Source: Variovorax sp. CF079
Lineage (GTDB): Bacteria > Pseudomonadota > Gammaproteobacteria > Burkholderiales > Burkholderiaceae_C
Assembly (NCBI RefSeq): GCF_900101545.1
Contig: NZ_FMZU01000004.1
Coordinates: forward strand, 124,001-188,000
Direction: 5' to 3'
DNA: 64,000 nt
Positions within the stretch are counted from its first letter, which is position 1. The number at the start of each line of letters is the position of its first letter. Made by a program: the position numbers and the translations under genes. A model generated the notes under the pieces. The model did no database searches. It was not told the DNA's origin and saw only the letters and a program-made list of their open reading frames with translations. Of this stretch, positions 17,201 to 25,713 are shown piece by piece.

Positions 17201-18639
17201 GGCTTGGCTTCGCGCGCCGGCGGCGGCAGTACCTCCTCGGGAATCGGACAGCGGTAGGCTGCGCCACCGCGCTTGGCGCGCAGCTCGTTCTCCGCCTCGC
17301 ACAGCAGCTCGGGACGCCCGGCCAGCGCGACGCCGGTCGCGGCCAGGCACTTGGCGGCCAGCAGCATGCCCTTGTGCGCCAGCGAGGTCTTGCCCTGCGC
17401 GACCATCTGCCACGAATGGAAGGCCGTGCCCCACGCGAAGCAGGCGGTCAGGCACTGGGTGGTCGGCGCGGCCCAGCTCACGTCGCCCATGTCGGTGGAG
17501 CCGGTCACCGGGCGCGCGGCGTCGGGCCGGTAGGGCTGGATGCCGGTGGCGATGGGCTGCGGGTCGCGCAGCGCGGCGGCGAAATGCTTGGCGCTGCTGG
17601 CCAGCTCCTCGCCCGAGATCGTGGCCTGCATCTTGGCGGCGAAGCGGCGCTCGTCTTCGCTGACCTCGAGCGCGCCCACGGCCTCCATCTGCTCGGCCAT
17701 GACGCGGTCGAGCGTGTCGTTGTGCAGCACATTGGAGACTGCCTTGTCGAACACCATCTCGACCGTGGTGCCGGTCATCATCGCCGCGCCGCGCGCCACC
17801 TGCTCGACGCGCTCGAACAGCGCCAGCGCCTCGTCGATGCGTGTCGCCCGCACGGTGTAGAGCAGCTCGGCATGGGCCGGAATCACGTTGGTCGACGGAC
17901 CGCCCGAGTCGATGTAGGCGAAGTGCACGCGCGCCTGCTCGGGCATGTGCTCGCGCAGGTAGTTGACGCCGACGTTCATCAGCTCAGCCGCGTCGAGTGC
18001 GCTGCGTCCCAGGTGCGGCGCGAGCGCGGCATGCGCCGACTTGCCGCGGAAGCGGAAGTAGGCCTGCACGTTGGCCAGCGTGGCGTTCATGAACACCGAA
18101 TTGGCCACCGACGGGTGCCAGGACAGCGCGGCATCGAGATCGTCGAAGAGCCCGGCGCGCGCCATGAAGGTCTTGCCGGCGGCAGCCTCCTCGGCCGGAC
18201 AGCCGTAGAAGCGCACCGTGCCGGGCAGGTCATGGCGCCTCAGGTGGTCGCGCGCGACCACCGCCGCCAAGTGCGCTGCCGTGCCCAGCAGATGGTGGCC
18301 GCAGCCATGGCCCTGGTTGAGCGCGCGTTCCGGATCGGGCCGGCACTCGAGCGCGCCGCTGGCCTGGTTCAGGCCCGCGAGCGCGTCGTACTCGCCGAGA
18401 AAGCCGATCACCGGGCCGCCGCTGCCGGCCTCGGCGACGAAGGCGGTGGGCATCCCGGCCACGCCGCGCGTGACGCGGAAGCCCTCGGCCTCGAGGGCCA
18501 CCGCGTGCAGCTCGGCCGACTCGAACTCGCGATAGCGCATTTCGGCCAGGCCCCAGATGCGGTCGGCGATCTCGATGTAGGGGCGGCGCCGCGCCTCGAC
18601 GGCGGCGGCGATCTCGGCGACGGCGGAGGCGGGCTTCAC
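17197..18639 (-). CDS. M20-family metallo-hydrolase, AbgB-like
   Basis: A 480-residue zinc aminoacylase-type enzyme, almost the length of E. coli AbgB (p-aminobenzoyl-glutamate hydrolase subunit). Metal-site motifs are GHGCGHHLLGTAA and YGCPAEEAAAGKTFMARAG; ALSWHPSVAN and SGGPSTNVIPAHAELLYTVRA belong to the dimerisation and lid parts. Translation probably starts at GTG 18639, which overlaps the TGA of the preceding Bug gene (GTGA), showing coupling. AbgA is not encoded next to it, so the substrate may be another amide or acyl amino acid. Its partner Bug gene suggests uptake of the same compound. Confidence 0.87.
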   Translation of the reverse strand: MKPASAVAEIAAAVEARRRPYIEIADRIWGLAEMRYREFESAELHAVALEAEGFRVTRGVAGMPTAFVAEAGSGGPVIGFLGEYDALAGLNQASGALECRPDPERALNQGHGCGHHLLGTAAHLAAVVARDHLRRHDLPGTVRFYGCPAEEAAAGKTFMARAGLFDDLDAALSWHPSVANSVFMNATLANVQAYFRFRGKSAHAALAPHLGRSALDAAELMNVGVNYLREHMPEQARVHFAYIDSGGPSTNVIPAHAELLYTVRATRIDEALALFERVEQVARGAAMMTGTTVEMVFDKAVSNVLHNDTLDRVMAEQMEAVGALEVSEDERRFAAKMQATISGEELASSAKHFAAALRDPQPIATGIQPYRPDAARPVTGSTDMGDVSWAAPTTQCLTACFAWGTAFHSWQMVAQGKTSLAHKGMLLAAKCLAATGVALAGRPELLCEAENELRAKRGGAAYRCPIPEEVLPPPAREAKP

Positions 18640-19625
18640 TTCTGCGTCTCCAGCTGGGCGGTCGCCACGAACTTCCGATAGCGTGCGTCCTCCGCGCGCA
18701 TCAGCGCAGGCAGGTCTTCGTCCTCGATCATCGGCAGCCCGCCCAGGTCGTTGAAGGTTTGGCGCAGGCGGGCGTCCTTCAAGGTCTCCTTCAGCGCCGC
18801 CTTGAGCTTCGCGATGACCGGCTCCGGCACCGCCTTGGGTGCCATCAGCGCGAACCAGCCGGTGAGCTCGTAGCCCTTGAGCTCCGGATGCTCGGCCAGC
18901 GCGGGCACGTTGGGATAGATCGGCGCCCGCGTGCCGCTGGTGACGGCGATCGGCACCACCACGCCGGCGTCGATGAGCGGCTTGGCCGGCCCGGTGCCCA
19001 TGTAGCCGAACTCCACCGCGCCGCCGGCCAGGTCGTTGCCCAGCGCCGGGACGCCGCGATAGGCCACGTGTGTGATCCGGGTGCCGGTGCGTTCGCGCAC
19101 CAGTTCGCCGGCGAAGTGGAACATCGAGCCGGTGCCCGAGCTGCCGTAGTTGTACTTGTCCGGGTTCTTGCGCAGCAGCTGGATGAACTGGTCGGTAGTC
19201 TTGACGCCCGACTGGCGCGACGCCAGCAGCATGCCGCCCTGGTGGTTGACCACGCCGATCGGCGCCAGGTCCTTCTGGCCGTCGTAGGGCTGCTTCGGAT
19301 TGATCAGCTTGGTCGCGATCAGCTCGCTGTTGCCGCCCATCAGGAGCGTGTAGCCGTCCGGCTTTGCGGTGACCACCTTCAGCGCCCCCAGCGCGCCGCC
19401 GGCGCCGCTGAAATTTTCGACGATCACGCGGGTCTTCAGCACGCGGCCGAACACCTCGGCGAAGGGCCGTGCGACGCTGTCGGTCGAGCCGCCGGCGGAA
19501 TAGCCGACGACCAGCGTGATCGGCCGCGAGGGGTAGTCGTCCTGGGCGGGGGCCACGGTCGCGACCGTGCCGGCGAACACGGCCGCGAAGAGGCGCGGGA
19601 GAGGGGATCGGCAATGGGCCATCAT
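18636..19625 (-). CDS. Bug/TctC-family periplasmic solute-binding protein
   Basis: A 329-residue secreted binding protein. The signal peptide ends near VAPAQD (about residue 29) and the mature part opens YPSRPITLVVGYSAGGSTDSVARPF with the Bug substrate loop; KPDGYTLLMGGNSELIATKL and TGWFALMAPKAVPEPVI are later family segments. It is the first gene of a three-gene operon with the M20 hydrolase and the alpha/beta-hydrolase, and is divergent from a LysR gene. This suggests that it senses or imports the hydrolase substrate. No membrane component is encoded nearby. Confidence 0.92.
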   Translation of the reverse strand: MMAHCRSPLPRLFAAVFAGTVATVAPAQDDYPSRPITLVVGYSAGGSTDSVARPFAEVFGRVLKTRVIVENFSGAGGALGALKVVTAKPDGYTLLMGGNSELIATKLINPKQPYDGQKDLAPIGVVNHQGGMLLASRQSGVKTTDQFIQLLRKNPDKYNYGSSGTGSMFHFAGELVRERTGTRITHVAYRGVPALGNDLAGGAVEFGYMGTGPAKPLIDAGVVVPIAVTSGTRAPIYPNVPALAEHPELKGYELTGWFALMAPKAVPEPVIAKLKAALKETLKDARLRQTFNDLGGLPMIEDEDLPALMRAEDARYRKFVATAQLETQK

Positions 19626-19769
19626 GGTCGGGAAGGGCGTGGGGATGAATCTGGCCCGATCCTAGGATTTGCCGCCCGTGTGCAACAGTCCTGCAACGGT
19701 GGCGCTGTTGAGCGCTGGTTGCCGGGTACGCATCTTGCGGCCCGCGCCTCACATTTTTCGGAGACGCGC

Positions 19770-20837
19770 ATGAAGGTTCACCAGTTGAAGGCCCTCGTCG
19801 CCGTCGGCGACCACGGCAGCATTCGCGCCGCGTCGCGCGCCGCCGGGCTGTCGCCGGCGGCGGTGACCAAGGCGGTGCGCGAGCTCGAGGAAGATGTCAG
19901 GACGCTGCTCATCACGCGCGAGGCCAAGGGCGTGACCTTCACCGATGCCGGCCGGGCGCTGCTGGTGCACGCGCGGCTGGTCGTGGGCCAGCTGGCGCGT
20001 GCCGAGGAAGAGATGGAGCAGCTATCGGGCCGCGGGCGGGCGCCGCTGCGCATCGGCGTGAATTCGTGGCTCGCCCTGACCTGCCTGGGCGACGTCGTCA
20101 AGCTGTTCCAGCAGCGCATGCCGACGGTGCGCCTGGAGTTGATGGAAAGCGTGCTGACGGTCTCGATCCCGAAGCTGCGCGACGGCACGCTGGACTTCTG
20201 CATAGGCCGCGCCGGCCCGGCGTCCACCCATGAGGACATGGCTCATGTGCCGCTGTTCCGCACCAGCTCGGCGGTGGTGGGGCGCGAAGGCCATCCGCTC
20301 GCGCACAGCCGATCGCTGGCCGAGCTGCGCGATGCGCAGTGGCTCTTGAACTGGACGCCCGGCGACGACCCGGCAGACCCGCATGAGGACGTGTTCGCCC
20401 GCTACCTGCGCGAATGCGCGCCGACTGTCCACGTGGCGCATTCGACGGTGATCGTCACCAGCCTGATCCGCAGCACCGACATGCTGACGCTGATGCCCTG
20501 GCCCCTGGTGGAGGCGATCGCCGGCCGCGAGCGGCTCTGCGTGCTGCCGCTGGCCGAGCGCCTCAACGAGACGACGGTGAGCCTGATCTCGCGCCGCGGC
20601 GACCCGATGAGCGCGGCCGCGCGCTGCTTCATCGAATGCTTCAACGCGGTGGTTTACCGCGCGCTCGGCTCCGACGATCCTGCGCGCCGTCGCTTGTTCC
20701 ATTCGATCGACGGACTGGCGCTGAACGACCAGGCCTTGAGCGAGATGGCGCGCGCGCAGGGGTGGGACAGCCGGGTGCTGCTCGACCCCGGTGCGACGAT
20801 GCTGCCGCCCGACCCGGGCAGCGCGGCGGCGCACTGA
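19770..20837 (+). CDS. LysR-family transcriptional regulator
   Basis: A 355-residue regulator with the usual N-terminal helix-turn-helix (LKALVAVGDHGSIRAASRAAGLSPAAVTKAVRELEEDV) and a C-terminal sensing domain. It is longer than the common 300 residues, with a C-terminal extension after about residue 300. GGAGAC lies five bases before the ATG. It is divergent from the Bug/M20 operon across 144 bases; CAACAG (19683-19688) and CTGTTG (19705-19710) form a loose inverted repeat there that might be its site. It probably controls that operon. Confidence 0.9.
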   Translation: MKVHQLKALVAVGDHGSIRAASRAAGLSPAAVTKAVRELEEDVRTLLITREAKGVTFTDAGRALLVHARLVVGQLARAEEEMEQLSGRGRAPLRIGVNSWLALTCLGDVVKLFQQRMPTVRLELMESVLTVSIPKLRDGTLDFCIGRAGPASTHEDMAHVPLFRTSSAVVGREGHPLAHSRSLAELRDAQWLLNWTPGDDPADPHEDVFARYLRECAPTVHVAHSTVIVTSLIRSTDMLTLMPWPLVEAIAGRERLCVLPLAERLNETTVSLISRRGDPMSAAARCFIECFNAVVYRALGSDDPARRRLFHSIDGLALNDQALSEMARAQGWDSRVLLDPGATMLPPDPGSAAAH

Positions 20838-20854
20838 GATCTCACGCCTGCCGA

Positions 20855-21502
20855 TCAGCCGCGCTTGGCGAACTTGAGGTGCGTGACGCCCGGCGCGGCC
20901 ACCGTCCGCACGAACTCGAGGCCATGGAGCTGGTCGCCGACGTTCTCGAACAGCCTTTCGCCGCTGCCGAGCAGCGTCGGCACCAGGCTGATCTCCATCT
21001 CGTCGACGAGACCGGCTGCCAGATGCTGCTGCGCGGCCCTGGCGCCGCCGGCGAGCGATATGTCCTTGCCTCCGGCGGCGCGCTTCGCCATCTCCAGCGC
21101 GTCCTCGATGCCGGTGGTGACGAAGGTGAAGCGCGTTCCGCCCTCGCATTCGAGCGGCTCGCGCGCGTGATGCGTGAGAATGAAGACGGGATGATGGAAG
21201 GGCGGGCTGTCTCCCCACCAGCCGTTCCACGGCGTCTTCGCATCCCAGGAGCCGGGATGCCCACCGAACATGTTGCGTCCCATGATCGTCGCGCCGATGT
21301 TGGCCAGCGATTCCTCGACGACCGCCGTGCTTGCATTGACTTCCCCGCCTTCCTGGCCATGGAGCCTGCGAAACACCTCGAGCTGGAAGGCCCATTCGTG
21401 CAGGCGCGTGCCGCCGATGCCGAGCGGGTTCTGCACGCTCTGATCGGGACCGGCCACGAAGCCGTCGAGTGACATGGCAATCTTGAAGCGCAGTTTGGGC
21501 AT
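20855..21502 (-). CDS. Dihydrofolate reductase-fold protein (RibD C-terminal domain family)
   Basis: A 215-residue protein of the RibD-C/DHFR-like fold. Family segments are FKIAMSLDGFVAGPDQS at the N terminus, ATIMGRNMFGG, and DISLAGGARAAQQHLAAGLVDEMEISLVPTLLGSGERLFE, where the Gly-rich part would hold NADPH. Stand-alone members of this group are mostly uncharacterised reductases and are not assigned to riboflavin synthesis. AGGAGAC precedes the ATG. It ends 18 bases from the convergent LysR gene and shows no obvious operon partner. Confidence 0.85.
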   Translation of the reverse strand: MPKLRFKIAMSLDGFVAGPDQSVQNPLGIGGTRLHEWAFQLEVFRRLHGQEGGEVNASTAVVEESLANIGATIMGRNMFGGHPGSWDAKTPWNGWWGDSPPFHHPVFILTHHAREPLECEGGTRFTFVTTGIEDALEMAKRAAGGKDISLAGGARAAQQHLAAGLVDEMEISLVPTLLGSGERLFENVGDQLHGLEFVRTVAAPGVTHLKFAKRG

Positions 21503-21576
21503 GTCGCGTCTCCTGGTGATCCTGCATTGTCAGCCCACCAACATCACGCTGGAGGCGATGGGGGGCTAACCCGGCG

Positions 21577-22545
21577 CTAGCGCGCGATGCCGATGGTCGC
21601 GGTCGCGGTGTAGCCGGCCGTGATGCTGCCGGTCATGGCGGGCGTCATGGCGGCGATCTGCGCCGCGGTGTTGTCGCTGAACACGTTGTCGGTCGTGAGC
21701 GAGACGGCGGCGAAGTTGTTCACGCTCGTGGTGTAGCCGGTGGCGTAGGGGTAGACCGCGCTGCACGCCGCGCTCGGCATCGCCAGCTGCGAGGTCAGCA
21801 CCGCGTTGCGGCCGGTGGTGGCCGTGGCGAGGCTCGCGAACACCTCGAAGTGCATGTGCGGCCAGCGGCCGGCGTAGCAGCCGGGGAAGATCGTCGTGAA
21901 AGTGACCTGGCCGTTGGCATCGGTAACCTGCACGCCGCGCAGGTAGCTTTCGGCCGCGGCCGTGTACAGCGAGTAGTTGCCGTCGCGGTCGCAGTGCCAG
22001 AGGTAGATCGCGTAGCCGGCCAGCGGAGCACAGCTCGAATTGGTGTTGACCAGCGTCAGCGTGAGCGTGGTCAGCACGCCGGGTGCCTGCGTCGTCGTGC
22101 TGATGAAGCTGCTGCGGATGTCGCTGCGGACGATGCCGCTGGCGGTGAGCACGTCGGAGGTCGCGCCGGAGGAGCTGTTGGTGCCGTCGGCCGGGTAGGG
22201 GCCCGCCGTCTCGCCGGGCAGCGCGGTGCAACTGCTGCTGCTGGACGTGCTTGTCGTCGTGGAGCCGCTCGAGCTCGAGGTGGAGGAGGTCGTCGTTCCG
22301 CTCGACGACGCCGTGGTGCTCGTCAGGCCCGCGAGGCTGCTCCCGTCGGAGCCGCCGCCACCGCAGCCGGCCAGCAGGAGTGCCGAGCCGGCGGTGGTGG
22401 AGCCCAGCCATGCCAGCGCTCTGCGGCGCTGAAGGAGCTGCGCCGAGATCAGCGGAAGATCGTCGGCCAGATGGTGGCCATGCGACGGTTCGGTGAAAGC
22501 GTGGCTGTTGTTGTTCCGCGTGGGGTGTGAGTCGTGGACTGGCAC
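21577..22545 (-). CDS. Tat-type lipoprotein of the intradiol ring-cleavage dioxygenase fold
   Basis: A 322-residue protein predicted to be exported folded and lipid-anchored. An N-terminal stretch of about 40 residues precedes QRRRALAWLG (twin arginine), a hydrophobic helix and the lipobox LLAGC. A Ser/Thr/Gly-rich linker of about 40 residues follows. The catalytic domain then has GPYPADG and FTTIFPGCYAGRWPHMHFEVF, giving the two Tyr and two His expected as Fe(III) ligands, plus IYLWHCDRDGNYSLY. Extracytoplasmic proteins of this family are common in soil bacteria, but few have known substrates. It lies 94 bases behind the response-regulator gene on the same strand. Confidence 0.87.
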   Translation of the reverse strand: MPVHDSHPTRNNNSHAFTEPSHGHHLADDLPLISAQLLQRRRALAWLGSTTAGSALLLAGCGGGGSDGSSLAGLTSTTASSSGTTTSSTSSSSGSTTTSTSSSSSCTALPGETAGPYPADGTNSSSGATSDVLTASGIVRSDIRSSFISTTTQAPGVLTTLTLTLVNTNSSCAPLAGYAIYLWHCDRDGNYSLYTAAAESYLRGVQVTDANGQVTFTTIFPGCYAGRWPHMHFEVFASLATATTGRNAVLTSQLAMPSAACSAVYPYATGYTTSVNNFAAVSLTTDNVFSDNTAAQIAAMTPAMTGSITAGYTATATIGIAR

Positions 22546-22639
22546 TGTGGCTCCGTGGGTGGGTGGAGCCCCGAGCTTCGAGCCGCGATGTTGCCGGCGG
22601 ATTTCGCCGCCTTGCGGCTTTGTTGCGAAGCCGGCGGAA

Positions 22640-23371
22640 CTACCCGCGCGTCACGGCAGGCACGAACATGTAGCCCTCGTTGCGCACCGTGCGGATCAGG
22701 TCGGCGCGTGCATCGCCGAAGCTGAGCTTGCGCCGCAGGCGGCTGACCTGAACGTCGATCGCCCGGTCGTAGGAGTCGCTGTCCGAGCCCAGCGCGTAGT
22801 CCACCAGTTGGTCGCGCTGCAGCACGCGCCGCGGATGCTGCGTGAAGGCGCGCAGCAGGCGGAATTCGCCGTCCGACAGGCTGACGACCGCGTTCGCCGG
22901 GTCGTACAGCACCCGCTCGGTCAGGTCGATGCGCCAGCCGGCGAAGCAAAGCGTGTCGCTGGATTCGGGCCCGGGCGCGGGCGGGGCGGCGGCCGGCGGT
23001 GCCGACGCGCGGCGCAGCACGGTGCGGATGCGCGCCAGCAGCTCCCGCGGATTGCAAGGCTTGGCCAGGTAGTCCTCGGCGCCGATCTCCAGGCCCACGA
23101 TGCGGTCGATGTCGGTGCCGACGGCCGACAGCATGATGACCGGCGGCCCGCTGCTTCTCTGCAGCTCGCGCAGCGCCGTGAGCCCGTCTTCGCCCGGCAT
23201 CATCACGTCGAGCACGATCAGCGCATAGGCGTTCTGCCCCAGCTTGCCGCGCATCTCGGGGACGTCGGCGGCCGTGTCGACCTGGAAGCCGTGCTTCTCG
23301 AGGAAGGAGGACACCAGGCCGCGGATGCCGGCGTCGTCGTCGACGATGAGGATGCGGGTGCAGAGATTCAC
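22640..23371 (-). CDS. OmpR-family response regulator
   Basis: A 243-residue two-component regulator. The receiver domain has the acidic pocket D11-D13, the phosphate acceptor D55 in LIVLDVMMPGEDG, a conserved Thr/Ser position in IMLSAVG and K104 in YLAKP. The C-terminal winged helix includes SDGEFRLLRAFTQHPRRVLQRDQL and YDRAIDVQVSRLRRKL. It is divergent from the sensor kinase gene, an arrangement less usual than a co-directional pair. It probably acts at the palindrome at 23454 and perhaps on the dioxygenase-like gene downstream of it. Confidence 0.93.
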   Translation of the reverse strand: MNLCTRILIVDDDAGIRGLVSSFLEKHGFQVDTAADVPEMRGKLGQNAYALIVLDVMMPGEDGLTALRELQRSSGPPVIMLSAVGTDIDRIVGLEIGAEDYLAKPCNPRELLARIRTVLRRASAPPAAAPPAPGPESSDTLCFAGWRIDLTERVLYDPANAVVSLSDGEFRLLRAFTQHPRRVLQRDQLVDYALGSDSDSYDRAIDVQVSRLRRKLSFGDARADLIRTVRNEGYMFVPAVTRG

Positions 23372-23453
23372 GGTCGGGCAGGGGATGGAGGGCAGGCGCT
23401 ATTGTCGATGCTGGGGCGGGGGGAAGCCCGGCCGGTGCAATGAAGCGACACAC

Positions 23454-23469
23454 GCTGAAATCTTTCAGC
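23454..23469. promoter_or_regulatory. Perfect palindrome between the response regulator and sensor kinase genes
   Basis: GCTGAAATCTTTCAGC has 7-bp arms around a 2-base centre and sits in the 165-base divergent promoter region, 68 bases before the kinase ATG. It could be an operator for autoregulation of the two-component system. OmpR-type regulators usually bind direct repeats, so another regulator is possible. Confidence 0.45.
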
Positions 23470-23536
23470 AAGCTCGCGCTTCCAAACTGCGAGGCCCATG
23501 CGTGACATCGTCCTGCGTCCATGCCAGCATCGGCGC

Positions 23537-25669
23537 ATGAACATGACAGGTGCAGCGCGCCGCTGGTCCGGTCCCCCGCTCGCCCTGCAGATGATGGGCC
23601 TGCTGCTGGGCGGGCTGGTGGTGGCGCAACTCGTGACGCTGGGGCTGACGATGCTGTTGCCGCCCGAGCCGCAACGCCAATGGGAGCTGGAAGACATCGC
23701 CCGTGTGCTGGCCGGTGCCGGCGCGGAGATCCGGGGCTCGCGAAGCTTGCAGCGGGAGCTGCAGGCCGGCCCGCCGGAGCCGAGCGGCCCCGGCTGGCTG
23801 ACCTCCGAGCGTTCCCGCCGCGAGCTGGCGCAGCTGCTGGGGCGCAACGAAACCGAGGTGCGGCTTTATTTCTATACGCCGCTGCCTTTTGCCGGCACGA
23901 CGCGTGCGTCGCCTCGCGCCGACCTTCGCGGGGGCTTCGTGCTGGCCGACTTCCAGGTCGCTCAGGCCGGCCGCGGTCCCGGCGGACCTGGAGGGCCGGG
24001 CGGCGGAGGTTTCGGTCCAGGCTTTCCCGGCATGCCGCCGGGCGGTGGACCGTTCGGTGGTCCGTTCGGCGGCCCGGCAGGGGGCGGCGGTGCGCCCATG
24101 CCGGCGCCTGCCGCACCTTCGCGCGCCCCGGGCGATGCGAGCCCGCCTGCCGCACCGGCAGAGATGGCGCGTGGCGGGCCTACACCCGCCGCGCCCGCAG
24201 CCGGACCGCCTGCCGACGCGCCGTCGGCAGGACGAGCGCCCGATGCGCCGGCCGCGGGGCCCCAGCCGCAGGGCGCAACCGCGCCGGGGCCGGGGCCGGC
24301 AACGGGAGGCGCTGCGCCCTCGGCGGGCGCGCCGCCGCCGCTGCCTCCGGGCGGCACTCGGGCCGCCGCCGCGCCCTTGGGCGAGCCGTCGCCGATGCCG
24401 TTCCTGCCGTCGCCGGCGCCTTCGGGACTGGACGGCGTGTCGCCAAGAACGCCTGCCGTGCTGCCTCCCACGGCGGCACCGGCACCGGTACCCTCACGCA
24501 AGGCCCGCCCCCTTCCTGCCGACACGCCGCAACCGGCGGCCGCCGAGCCAGCGGCGCTCGTCCCACCCGCTGCATCCGTTCCGTCCGTCCCGGCGGCGCC
24601 TTCCGCGCTGCAGCGCGTGCCGGCGGCGCGGCCCGCCGAGCGGCCGGTGCCCGAGGAAAAGAGCGTGTCCGTCAACCCGCCGGCGCGCGGCCTGTTCGGC
24701 CTGGCGCCGGCGCCCTTCGTCGAGGGCGACTTCATTGCCGCGATGCGGGTCGGCGATGGTAACTGGGCCACGGTGCAGCCCGTGCCCGAGCCCTTTCCGA
24801 ACGCCTGGCAGCGCCGCGTGCTGCTGTGGTTCCTGATCGCCGCGGCCGTGGTCGCGCCCGCGGGCTGGATGTTCTCGCGCCGGCTGGTGCGGCCGATCGC
24901 CGGCTTCGCCCATGCCGCCGAGCGGCTCGGCCGCGACCCGGCGGCGCCGGTCCTCGCGCTCGAGGGGCCGGCGGAGCTCGGCCGCGCGGCGCAGGCCTTC
25001 AACCTCATGCAGAGCCGGCTGCGCAGCTTCGTCGATGACCGCACCGCGATGATCGGCGCCATCAGCCACGACCTGCGCACGCCGCTCACGCGCATGCGCT
25101 TCCGCATCGAGGACGTGCCGGACGACATGCGCACCGGCATGCTGCAGGACATGGAGGAGATGGAGCGGATGATCAGCTCGGTGCTGGCCTTCATCCGCGA
25201 CGCCTCGGAGCCGGGTTCGCGCGAGCGGCTGGACCTGTCGAGCCTGCTCAAGGACGTGGTGGACGACGCGGCCTTCGTCGGCAAGGACGTGCGCCTGGAG
25301 CGCAGCGAGCAGGCCGCGGTCGAGGTCGACGCGATCGGCGTTCGCCGGCTGCTCGACAACCTCATCGAGAACGCGGTGAAGTACGGCGAGCAGGCGCGGG
25401 TTCGACTCTTCATCGACGAGGACAACGCGGTGGCCGAGGTCAGCGACAGCGGACCGGGGCTGCCGGACGATGAGCTGCAGCGGGTCTTCCAGCCCTTCTA
25501 CCGCGCGCCCGCCGCACGTGCGTCCGGCAAGCAGGGCAGTGGCCTGGGCCTGGCGGTCTGCCGCTCCATCGCACGCGCGCATGGCGGTGAGGTGCAGCTC
25601 AAGCGCGGACCGCGCGGGCTGGTGGCGCAGCTGCGGCTTCCGCTGGCCTATCGCGAGGCTCTGGTCTAG
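23537..25669 (+). CDS. Membrane sensor histidine kinase with a Pro/Ala/Gly-rich periplasmic tract
   Basis: A 710-residue kinase. Transmembrane helix 1 is near residues 15-38 (LALQMMGLLLGGLVVAQLVTLG) and helix 2 just after QRRVLLWFLIAAAVVAPAG, near residue 430. Between them a short folded part is followed by about 230 residues (roughly 143-375) made almost only of Pro, Ala and Gly. HAMP follows helix 2; the phosphorylated His is H511 in ISHDLRTPLTRMRFR; the ATPase boxes are NLIENAVKYG, VSDSGPGLP and GSGLGLAVCRSIA. The start at 23537 is preferred over one 39 bases upstream because the latter adds an atypical tail. It should phosphorylate the divergent regulator. Confidence 0.9.
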   Translation: MNMTGAARRWSGPPLALQMMGLLLGGLVVAQLVTLGLTMLLPPEPQRQWELEDIARVLAGAGAEIRGSRSLQRELQAGPPEPSGPGWLTSERSRRELAQLLGRNETEVRLYFYTPLPFAGTTRASPRADLRGGFVLADFQVAQAGRGPGGPGGPGGGGFGPGFPGMPPGGGPFGGPFGGPAGGGGAPMPAPAAPSRAPGDASPPAAPAEMARGGPTPAAPAAGPPADAPSAGRAPDAPAAGPQPQGATAPGPGPATGGAAPSAGAPPPLPPGGTRAAAAPLGEPSPMPFLPSPAPSGLDGVSPRTPAVLPPTAAPAPVPSRKARPLPADTPQPAAAEPAALVPPAASVPSVPAAPSALQRVPAARPAERPVPEEKSVSVNPPARGLFGLAPAPFVEGDFIAAMRVGDGNWATVQPVPEPFPNAWQRRVLLWFLIAAAVVAPAGWMFSRRLVRPIAGFAHAAERLGRDPAAPVLALEGPAELGRAAQAFNLMQSRLRSFVDDRTAMIGAISHDLRTPLTRMRFRIEDVPDDMRTGMLQDMEEMERMISSVLAFIRDASEPGSRERLDLSSLLKDVVDDAAFVGKDVRLERSEQAAVEVDAIGVRRLLDNLIENAVKYGEQARVRLFIDEDNAVAEVSDSGPGLPDDELQRVFQPFYRAPAARASGKQGSGLGLAVCRSIARAHGGEVQLKRGPRGLVAQLRLPLAYREALV

Positions 25670-25713
25670 CGACATGCTTGGACGCTGGGCACGCTTTCTG
25701 CTGTACTCGCGGC

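Noticed and set aside
22600-22620. GCCGC-CTT-GCGGC hairpin between dioxygenase-like and response-regulator genes
   Set aside because: The stem is short and lacks a T-run in the direction of transcription of either gene, so terminator function is not supported.
23962-25425. 487-codon open frame opposite the sensor kinase
   Set aside because: It is the mirror of the Pro/Ala/Gly-rich kinase tract; its own product is low-complexity Gly/Ser/Arg with no start signal, so it is taken as a shadow.
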